Assembly (NCBI RefSeq): GCF_047948215.1 | Contig: NC_134467.1 | Location: forward strand, 35,369,020 to 35,433,019 | Reading direction: 5' to 3' | Origin: Lycorma delicatula | Lineage: Eukaryota; Arthropoda; Insecta; Hemiptera; Fulgoridae | Length of the DNA: 64,000 nucleotides | Shown: positions 56,040 to 64,000 of the stretch, in pieces | How positions within the stretch are numbered: the first letter of the stretch is position 1 | Layout: the number at the start of each line of letters is the position of its first letter | Position numbers and translations under genes: made by a program | The notes under the pieces: model-generated | Database searches by the model: none | Seen by the model: only the letters and a program-made list of their open reading frames with translations | What the model was told of the DNA's origin: nothing

Positions 56040-57085
56040 CCGTATTAAATTTTACAAGATAAACAGATAAAATGCACACAACCGTCCACATATACAAACA
56101 ATACAATCACTATGGCGAATAGGTAAGGCGACAATGAGTAACTGATACTGTAACTGTAGTGTCATTAAAACCGTATGCAGCTTATACAGAATGAATCAGT
56201 TTTATAAAAATACTATAACTTGGATCCTATCGAAAATATGAACAGAATGTTAATAATTAAGAATGTATTCTGTATAAGTGGCATCCGGTATTGATAAACG
56301 AAAGTCTATTGTAACTATGTTTATGTGATTGAATTTAGATTTGTCTAAGAAAACGTTTACTTTACATAAATTATCCTGGCTAAAGCCTATGTTTCATGTA
56401 ATCCTTGCACCCTTATTTTTTCTCTCCAATTCCAAGTAAATAAGTGCGTGGGGTGTTCGAATACATACGGTATTTACAGCAAATAGCTATTTTTGAAATT
56501 GGTGCCAGAGCCAGGCCTATATTTTATTTGGCAGTGGTAGGTGAAAAAATTTGTTTAAAATTCAATTTTAACATTCAGTATATACTTTCTACGAAGACGC
56601 TTTTAGTTCTATAAGAATAATGAAAATTAAAAATTTAATACTAAATTTTATAGGTGGAAAAATTTAGCTATCAAATGAACTGAAATTTTTATTTTTAATT
56701 ATGTAAATGCAGTATCGGTAATATTATGTTAGTTACATTAAACATTATAATATAAATCGTATGTTATAATTTTTTGGGAATATAATATTACATAAAGAAG
56801 TATTATATAACGCATAAAATAATATTACAAAGATTTTTTAAAAAAATATTTTAAATTTAGCTACATCCTTTTTAGTCATATTTTAATCAAATTCTTATCA
56901 TATATTCATGAGTTTAATTAGTAGGTTAATTTGGATTTCAAAAGTTTACATTATATATTTGTACTTATAATATATCAAAAACAATTTTCAATCAAAAATT
57001 TACTATAAAAAGTAACAAAATAGTGAAGTTTTTGAATATTGATATACAATTGTAAATTAACAAAACGTTTTTGTCGCTTATTTAG
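56040..57085. other. AT-rich sequence, no feature seen
   Basis: A TACAGAATGAATCAG word near 56195 resembles the transposon ends noted elsewhere but has no partner. Otherwise chance frames. Confidence 0.35.
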
Positions 57086-57089
57086 TCTA

Positions 57090-57720
57090 CACATTTACCC
57101 CATACGGAGGGAAGTTTGCAAACGTAATAGTAGATTGGTTTTGTTTGCTTGGCATTTCTCCCACCACCACCTCATTCGGTCGCTCTAAAGCATAAGACCT
57201 AATGTCTGTGCCACAAACGGCTACTGAGCCTCGAAACAGTTTAGCGACCAGCGCCCTAAATAGTTATTTATCTAGGAGCTCTAGAGCTTACCTAACAGCG
57301 TGATCGGATTAAGTGGGGTGCCATACACCACCGGCTTATGTGTCCCAACCGCTCACTTGTCATATATTTACTAAAATGGGTAGGCGCACCCCGTCATCTA
57401 CTAAAAATATATATGACATCCATACATTAAAATGTAATTTGTCAAGTAACCAATTCGCTGCCACACCTAGATCGCTGAATGCCACCAAGTACCTTGTCCA
57501 CCACATTAATACGCTTTGAGCTCTAATTGGCTGGTGGTCAACCATATATCTCAAGGTTAGCTTCCCACAGCAGTGGGTTAGGAGTCTTTCCCTTAAGTAA
57601 ACATGCGGTTGAACATAGCAACCGCATCAAGGAACTACCACACGGTCTGACAATGCGGCTCTCGCCACATTGACTCGCAGCTTATGAGTGGCCAATTTTC
57701 CACTTTGACTTCTAAGTTCC
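57090..57720. other. GC-richer unassigned segment left of LINE-A copy 9
   Basis: More GC-rich than its flanks, with ACCCCATACGGAGGGAAG and GGTTAGGAGTCTTTCCC. Frames are short. It ends where LINE-A copy 9 begins. Possibly an old retroelement end; no family recognised. Confidence 0.3.
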
Positions 57721-58667
57721 AAAAATTAGGGTTCAAATACAGAGATAGAAGAACAATTGCAACAGGAACATGTACAGGAACCAAACAGCAACAGTAATAA
57801 TTGTAGAACATAAGAAAGAAGCCGTAATAAGAAAGGGAGTCCGACAAGGATGTTCCATATCCCCGTTACTTTTTAATCATTACATGGAACTAGCAGTTAA
57901 TGATGTTAAAGAACAATTTAGATTCGGAGTAACAGTACAAGGTGAAAAGATAAAGATGCTACGATTTGCTGATGATATAGTAATTCTTTCTGAGAGTAAA
58001 AAGGATTTAGAAGAGACAGTGAACGGTATGGATGAAGTCCTACGCAAGAACTATCGCATAAAAATAAACAACAACTAAACAAAAGTAATCAAATGTAGTA
58101 GAAATAACAAAGAATTTTGTTATTTGGGAAGTAGAATTACTAAAGATGGACGAAGCAGGAGCGATATAAAATGCCGAATAGCACAAGCGAAACAAGGCTT
58201 CAGTAAGAAATATAATTTGTTTACATCAAAAATTAATTTAAATGTCAGGAAAAGATTTTTGAAGTATATTTTTGGAGTGTCGCTTTATATGGAAGTGAAA
58301 CTTGGACGATCGGAGTATCTGAGAAGAAAAGATTAGAAGCTTTTGAAATGTGGTGCTATAGGAGAATGTTAAAAATCAGATGGGTGGATAAAGTGACAAA
58401 TGAAGAGGTATTGCGACAAATAGATGTAGAAAGAAGCATTTGGAAAAATACAGTTAAAAGAAGAGACAGACTTATAGGCCACATACTAAGGCATCCTGGA
58501 ATAGTCGCTTTAATATTGGAAGGACAGGTAGAAGGAAAAAATTGTGTAGGCAGGCCACATTTGGAATATGTAAAACAAATTGTTAGGGATGTAGGATGTA
58601 GAGGGTATACTGAAATGAAACGACTAGCACTAGATTGGGAATCATCAAACCAGTCAAATGACTGAAA
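57721..58667 (+). mobile_element. LINE-A copy 9, 5'-truncated
   Basis: Starts in KLGFKYRDRRTIA and has an insertion repeating part of ACAGGAACATGTACAGG. It continues with GVRQGCSISPLLFNHYMEL, LRFADDIVILSE and KINNN, then TAA. A 42-bp loss removes the DGPLNVKIGGEKIMEVEE region. The remainder includes CRIAQAKQGFSKKYN, MLKIRWVDKVTNEEV, HPGIVALI, GRPHLEYVKQ and SNQSND. Ends AATGACTGAAAAAAA. No target duplication seen. Confidence 0.87.
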
Positions 58668-58719
58668 AAAAAAAAATATTTATTTTAAATAAATATATAT
58701 ATATATTTATATATTTATT

Positions 58720-58830
58720 GATATATTAGGTAGATTTCATAAGAAAACTACCTATTATAATGGGTAATATGATTCGACTTCCGGAAAATTTTGACATCTT
58801 CGCGGTTCACATCCCCCAGACCCCAAAACC
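58720..58830 (+). repeat. Repeat G, copy 2
   Basis: Reads TACCTATTATAATGGGTAAT, GATTCGACTTCCGGAAAATT and TTCGCGGTTCACATCCCC. The same order recurs at 59150 and, reversed, at 22740-22860. A (TA)n tract follows in two copies, suggesting that it belongs to the repeat. A downstream TAGTTCTGGAGATATAAGG block at 58978 also recurs at 59388. Confidence 0.55.
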
Positions 58831-59112
58831 ATCATTAGCTCAAAAATGTATATATATATATATATATATATTTCTTTCTTATGGACACGATAATTGCCGT
58901 AATTTTGCGTCAATCACTTTCAAATTGTTCCTTAAAAATAAAAATATATAGTAGTTACCTGACAAAGTTTAGTCGAGTAGTTCTGGAGATATAAGGTTAT
59001 TTATTGGCCAACACCGAAAACCATTTTTAGGGCTGGGGGTGAAATTTTGCAAAAAAGTTTTTTATTAATTTTTCCAAAATTATCAAATAGTTTAAAAAAA
59101 ATAAAAATAAAA

Positions 59113-59117
<5 letters not shown>

Positions 59118-59149
<32 letters not shown>

Positions 59150-59560
59150 GCTACCTATTTTAATGGGTACCATGATTTGACTTCCAGATAATTTCGATAT
59201 CTTTGCGGTTCAAATCCCCATTTATAACCGTAATATAAAAATACAACCGTAATTATGGAAAATCTGAAGACGTTTTCGTTTCCCTCCCTTGTAACCATCA
59301 GCCCCTGACCTTTAGAACTGAAAATTTAATAGCATCAATGCCACTACTATAGAAATGTTATAGCCAAGTTTGGTGAAATTCGGTGAAGTAGTTCTGGAGA
59401 TATAAGGCGATTTACACACCAACATACCTAGCACCAACGAGCATTTTATCGCCCATATTTCCATTCCATTTTTCGGTTTCTGGGGTCATTAGGGGTTAAT
59501 TCGTCAAGATTCAGTGAAAAGCGGATATCCTCAATTTTGACCTATCATCATATTTTCCCT
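59118..59560 (+). repeat. Repeat G, copy 3, with (TA)n lead
   Basis: A TA run at 59118-59143 is followed by CTACCTATTTTAATGGGTAC, GATTTGACTTCCAGATAATT, TTTGCGGTTCAAATCCCC and, further on, GAAGTAGTTCTGGAGATATA. This partly duplicates 58720-59000, so the two copies stand in tandem about 430 bp apart. No coding frame. Confidence 0.5.
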
Positions 59561-60990
59561 TTTATATAGCTATAATTTCGCTATAGGGAAAGTAAAATTC
59601 CAGTACTTATAAAATAAGCAAAGAAATTTATTTTTCTTTTTTAAATATCCTGTTCGTTGTAAAAGAAACAAAGAAATGGTATATATTTAGATCTAGATTT
59701 AGATAATGTAAAATGGAATGAAATTTTTACATTTTAAGGAAATTTGAACTTAAATTTAGGAAGGTGAAATTTATTCAAGAATCAGATACAACTGTAAAAG
59801 GAGATAAGAAGAAATATATGCTGTGATTTTTCAGAAAGGATTAATGTAAGAACGTAATACGATAAAATATAACCATGTTCAATTTTCTCAATTCATCTAT
59901 TTTTAAAATCTTCATACAATGAAAAATTTCCAGGCTTATATTTATTTTCTTTTGTATATTTTTAACTTTCATAAACCATTAAATTCCAAAAATATTTAAA
60001 GATCCTATTTCTAATTTTTAGATATTTATTTGATAGTAAGAGATTTTTTTTTTTTGTAATATAAAAGCTGCTTTCAATTACTTATAGAAATCTGCTTTTG
60101 ATGTCTACATTAAATTGTACGATCCTTCGTAATTTAACGATCTAAATAAGATGAATCGCCTATTTCTGCTTTATTACATTTATCTTAATATTGAATTTCA
60201 TAATACCTCTTATGTCAAATTTTATTAATTTTCTTTTACTATTATTTATTATCAAACTGAATTTTCTTTCTTTTCTTTCTTAGTATGAAAGAGAAAATCT
60301 GATCCAACATAAGCTAGTAATTACATACATCATACAGAAATCTTTCAAAATTAAAATTGTGCTGTTTTTTTAGAAGGTGGATGATGAAATCTTATGATCT
60401 GGGTAAACCTCGAAATGAAATATTTGATCCCTTTACTATTCATTCCCATTTAAAACTCGAAATGTAAAAATAATAAAATATAAAATAAACTGGATTTCCT
60501 GTTCAATTTAATTACATAGTAATAATGTTTTATGATTAAATAATTTTAAAAAAATGTTTAACGATTATGTTTGAAAAGTATGAACACATCATCCGTTAAA
60601 ACGACTGGTGGATAATATAAGATATATATTAATAAAAAAAAGAAAATCTTTTACCAAGATTTCAATTACAGAAGTTTGTAAACGTTCATAAAAAATATGG
60701 GGTTTCATGATATATTATTTCCCTCGTATTTAGATATGTCACATAGTACTTATTACGAAATCTCTACAATATAAATTTTAATTTAGTCTTAAAAAGATTG
60801 CAAGAACACATACTACACAAGAAATTAAAGTTCTCTTTTTAACTTCATTGAATTGGTTCTTTTGCTTGTCATATACACACTACACACAAACAACTCCGTG
60901 TTTTTATTTCTGTGTATCTTTAAAAAATATTATCAAAAACCAATTTATATTTTGTTCTAAAGACACAAGATTAAAAATCATATAGAAATA
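59561..60990. other. AT-rich sequence, no feature seen
   Basis: Only chance frames and homopolymers. No repeat match recognised. Confidence 0.4.
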
Positions 60991-60998
60991 TATATATA

Positions 60999-62120
60999 CA
61001 GGTTTATCATAAAAGAATGGTGCGGTTTCAGTAATTCATAGGAAGATTGTAGGGAAATTTCTAGATGTTACATATGTATCCCTGAAAGCCTCCAACCCAA
61101 AAGTTTGTTTATCAGCAGTTGTTCAAACAATTCGTCGAATAAACTGGTTCAGTTAAGAAACAGAAATCAACCGGCAGACCAAGTGCACAAGACGAAACGG
61201 TTGAACTAATTAGACGATCAGCAATTAGAAGTCCTGGGAAGTCCATCCCTCGTCAAAGCGTCGAATTAGGTATTCCAAAATCAACAGTTCACAAAGTTTT
61301 ACATAAGAAACTGAAATTACACGCTTATAAAATCCAGATACTGCAGGAATTGAAACCCGATGATGGTGTAAAACGTTACAATTTCGCTGTTGAAATGTCG
61401 GACAGAATAAGTAAAAACGAATCATTTTTAGATGATATAATTTTTACAGACGAAGCTACATTCCACAATTCACGAATATGGGGCTCTGAAAACCCACACG
61501 CGATTATTGAGAAACAACGCGATTCGCCTAAAGTTATATTTGGTGTGGTGTGATGAAAAATCGTGTAACAGGACCTTTCTCCTTTGCTGAAAACACAATT
61601 AATGGAGTTGTGTATATTGACATGTTAACCGATTATTGCTTTCCTCAGTCGGATGAACTCGAAAACATTCATCGACTTCATTTCCAAAAAGATGGTGCTC
61701 CTCTGCACTTCAACGCATTGGTCACGGACGCTTTGAACGAAAAATTTGGAGATCGATGGATAGGCCGGCAAGGACCCGTACTTTGGTCTCCAAGGAGTCC
61801 AGACCTGACACCTTGCGATTTTTTCTTGCGGGGGTACATCAAAAGCGTTGTTTATATACAAAAAATTCGCGACCTAAACAGCTTAAAAAACAGGATTAAT
61901 GACAACCATAACGAAGAAATGTTAACTAATGTTTGGAGAGAAGTTGAGTATCGTTTGGACATTTGTCGAGCGACTAAGGGCGCACATATTGAAAGAAATT
62001 TATTTGTTATGTAAAAAAATGTTTGAGACGACAAATTTGAAAAATAAAAAACAAAAACTGTAAGTAATTCTGTTTTAATTTAAACCATGTTCAAAACCGC
62101 ACCATTCTTTAATGATAACC

Positions 62121-62123
<3 letters not shown>
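60999..62123 (+). mobile_element. Mariner element (41-residue D-D family), copy 3, with N-terminal deletion
   Basis: Ends CAGGTTTATCATAAAAGAAT and, on the minus strand, CAGGGTTATCATTAAAGAAT. TA lies at 60997-60998 and 62124-62125, in a short TA-rich site. At 1125 bp it is about 200 bp shorter than copies 1 and 2: the region from just inside the 5' terminus to the first HTH, including the start codon, is missing. The transposase remains lie at about 61120-62014. Confidence 0.9.
61120..62014 (+). pseudogene. Mariner transposase pseudogene, copy 3
   Basis: Lacks the start and first HTH. Contains GIPKSTVHKVLHKKLKL, KPDDGVKRYNFAVEM, FTDEATFH followed by loss of eight residues (VNGCVSRH of the other copies), a frameshift near VIFGVV, HFQKDGAPLHF (second Asp), WIGRQGPVLWSPRSPDLTP and CDFFLRG (third Asp, 41 residues on). 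The C-terminal frame 61550-62014 is intact to IERNLFVM. Inactive because the N-terminus is gone. Confidence 0.87.

Positions 62124-62160
<37 letters not shown>
62124..62160. repeat. (TA)n microsatellite at the mariner target
   Basis: A TA run that directly follows the mariner end. Since mariners target TA, the element probably landed inside this array. Confidence 0.85.
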
Positions 62161-62164
<4 letters not shown>

Positions 62165-63320
62165 TCAAGGATTACGTTTTTTCTTCATATATGAATGTAT
62201 ATATACAGTAAATATTTATTATTTTTATTTGATAATTTAATATGAAATATACCTTTTATGTAAAATGTACATAAGGTTTGGCACAATCTTAATATATAAA
62301 GTTAACTAAAGAAAATGTATGAAAAGAGATTAAAATTAATTTGTCCACCCCCGATGAGATTAAAATGTCCACCCCCTAGAAGTGGGTAGGATCCACCCAC
62401 ATAGTAAAAGCAGGTATCGACACTATATAATTTATGTTCCTTGAGCTATTTCCTATTAACTGTCAAAATTTCACTTCATTCGTTCTTCATGGAAAGAATT
62501 TAGAACGGATAATCGCTATACACTGGAATAATTAAAGAAGAAAAAATTTATGTTAGAATTTTGTTTACAAAAACAAATTGAACAGGACAAAACGATCAAA
62601 TTATATTTTAAAAAAGGGTTATTAATTTTTATAAAAAGGAAATTTGTAAACGATAAAAACATTAAAGTATGTTATTAATTATAATTATTATGAAGAAAAT
62701 AAATGATTGACATGCAATAAAAAAAGGGACGAAATGTGTCAAGAGTAATCTTTCATCAAAGAAAAAAGAAAAAATTGTTTATAAATTAAACATATATATA
62801 ATCTTCTTTATCAAATATTTTATACATTTTGTTTTGCTTCAGTGACATAATTAATGGTTAGTAAAACTGGGCTTAAAGAAAATAAACCTTTGGAAGATGT
62901 GTACCCTCTTATTATTTGATTACTTAATTAAGAAATAAATATACTTCGCTTAAATAAACTTCGAAGTATAATTTGAAGCTGCCAATATTTTGTTTCTTTT
63001 CTTTACAATATTTTTATTAATAAATAAGTAAAAATATAAAATAATTTCTTAGCACAAAAGCTTTAAAAACTTAAGTCTTTTATTGATTTTACTGTTTAAT
63101 TTCTTTTAACTGATATAACAACAAAAATATAAGTACTACTTATCATATAACCATTAGTCAAAACAATCGACATATGAGTAATATAGCTTACTTAATTTAT
63201 ATACGGTACAGAATTCAGCTGTCTATAACAATAATATCTATACAAAAATTATAAAACTAAAATTGATATTCTTCATTTCGGAAATTAAAAAATAAAAATT
63301 ATAAAATAAATCGAATACAG
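62161..63320. other. AT-rich sequence, no feature seen
   Basis: A short near-repeat TGTCCACCCCC at 62341 and 62367 is the only structure noted. Chance frames otherwise. Confidence 0.4.
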
Positions 63321-63333
63321 TTTTATTATATCT

Positions 63334-63615
63334 ATCTTTCTTTATCCTGTTTAGCCTCAGAAGATTACCCGTTCAGGTATTACTTCAGAGGATGAATGAA
63401 GATGAGATGTACGTGTGTAAATGAAGTGTAGTCTTGTACAGTCTCAGTTCGACCAATGAGATGTGTGATTAATTGAAACCCAACCAACAAATAATACCGG
63501 TATCCACGATCAAGTATTCAACTGCCTTTACTAGGACTTGAACGCTGTAACTCTCGACTTACAAATCAGCTGATTTGGGAAAACGCGTTCACCATTAGAC
63601 CACCCGGTAGGTTTA
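63334..63615 (-). mobile_element. SINE-A copy 8, with short target duplication
   Basis: Flanked by ATTATATCT at 63325-63333 and 63616-63624. Minus-strand head CCTACCGGGTGGTCTAATGG and the AAATCAGCTGATTT palindrome are present. A segment around TTTTTACACGGATTT is deleted. Tail CTGAGGCTAAACAGG. It faces SINE-A copy 9 head to head. Confidence 0.85.
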
Positions 63616-63623
63616 ATTATATC

Positions 63624-63684
<61 letters not shown>
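63624..63684. repeat. (CT)n/(TA)n compound microsatellite
   Basis: A CT run of about 17 units passes directly into a TA run of about 14 units. The TA run ends exactly at the 5' edge of a LINE-B fragment. Confidence 0.92.
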
Positions 63685-63687
<3 letters not shown>

Positions 63688-63798
63688 CATCAGAGAATGG
63701 CGGAAACAAATAGAAAAACAAAATATCCAAGAAATACGAGTGGGACCAAAAAAACAACTTAACATTAGACTGCCTGGCATTTGCGGATGACACAGAAA
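63684..63798 (+). pseudogene. LINE-B copy 3, short RT fragment
   Basis: Encodes IIREWRKQIEKQNIQEIRVG, then PKKQLNIRL, and in the next frame DCLAFADDT. This matches IIRE-RKKKEE, IRLGPGKNQIKV and DCLAFADDI of LINE-B copy 2, so it spans the region around RT motif C. A one-base frameshift lies just before the catalytic box. It is cut at the 3' side by SINE-A copy 9. Confidence 0.72.
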
Positions 63799-63799
63799 A

Positions 63800-64000
63800 C
63801 TCACTGGATTGGCCTAGTGGTAAACTCCTCATCACAAATTAGCTTATTTCGAGGTCGAGAGTTCTAAGGTTCAAAGGTTACTTTTATATAGATTTGAATA
63901 CTTTATCCTGGATACCGGTGTTCTTTGCTGGTTGGGTTTTAATTAACCACACATTTCGGGAATGGTTGACCTGAGACTGTACAAGACTACACTTCATTTA
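63800..64000 (+). mobile_element. SINE-A copy 9, cut by the window edge
   Basis: Starts CTCACTGGATTGGCCTAGTG (A-box-like), then a diverged palindromic arm (AAATTAGCTTATTT), GGATACCGGTGTTCTTTGCT and CAAGACTACACTTCATTTA up to the end of the window. More diverged than the other copies. Confidence 0.82.

Overview
This window reads as AT-rich intergenic DNA from an arthropod, most likely an insect. A hemipteran is possible from the repeat mix, but that is an inference. I found no host protein-coding gene, rRNA, genuine tRNA gene or CRISPR array that I could support. Almost everything interpretable is a transposable element or its remains, set in AT-rich sequence and (TA)n microsatellites. Names such as LINE-A, SINE-A and repeat C are working labels of mine.

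Main families. (1) LINE-A is a non-LTR retrotransposon with nine closely similar, mostly 5'-truncated copies (near 4.3, 10.1, 21.2, 22.9, 36.7, 42.2, 43.7, 50.0 and 57.7 kb). Two keep long open frames of 299 and 356 codons; older relatives survive at 1.6 and 9.4 kb. (2) LINE-B is a second RT lineage (25.2, 46.8, 63.7 kb). Single fragments of jockey-type (12.8-14.4 and 32.1 kb), CR1-like (41.7 kb), I-type RNase H (24.2-25.2 kb) and R1-type (27.9 kb) LINEs also occur. (3) Penelope-like element 3' ends lie at 15.9-16.7 kb as an inverted pair, and at 49.8-51.5 kb split by a LINE-A copy. (4) DNA transposons include three bounded mariner elements with 41-residue D-D spacing (17.4, 30.7, 61.0 kb), a second mariner family (1-0.35 and 5.5-6.4 kb), a Tc1/mariner relative with very wide D-E spacing (26.1-27.4 kb), a pogo-like N-terminal fragment (55.6-56.0 kb) and a complete 1.6-kb hAT-type element with an 8-bp target duplication (7.56-9.17 kb). 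(5) SINE-A, a tRNA-derived SINE of about 280 bp, has nine copies, several with clean target duplications. SINE-B has five copies with a different tRNA-like head but a similar tail. (6) A probable solo LTR (53.74-54.38 kb) is GC-rich and contains a sequence matching the metazoan histone mRNA 3' stem-loop.

Layout. 0-7.3 kb: mariner-2 fragments, SINEs, LINE-A and repeats C, D and E. 7.5-9.2 kb: hAT element. 9.4-17.4 kb: LINE remains, repeat C, jockey remains, polypyrimidine tract and the Penelope pair. 17.4-30.7 kb: mariner, SINE, LINE-A, I-type LINE, LINE-B, Sailor-like transposase and an R1-type LINE nested in a SINE. 30.7-45.9 kb: mariner, jockey piece, repeat C, CR1 and LINE-A. 46-48 kb: LINE-B between long (TA)n arrays. 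49-64 kb: LINE-A inside a Penelope fragment, solo LTR, pogo fragment, LINE-A, mariner, and an opposed SINE-A pair at the right edge.

These sequences do not form a pathway. What links them is parasitism: SINEs have pol III-type heads and probably borrow LINE machinery, the bounded hAT element could only have moved with transposase supplied elsewhere, and the nested insertions give a relative time order. The observations most worth following are the histone-type stem-loop in the LTR, the terminal hairpin overlapping the LINE-A stop codon, the shared tail of two SINE families, and the 144-bp periodic subterminal repeats of the hAT element.
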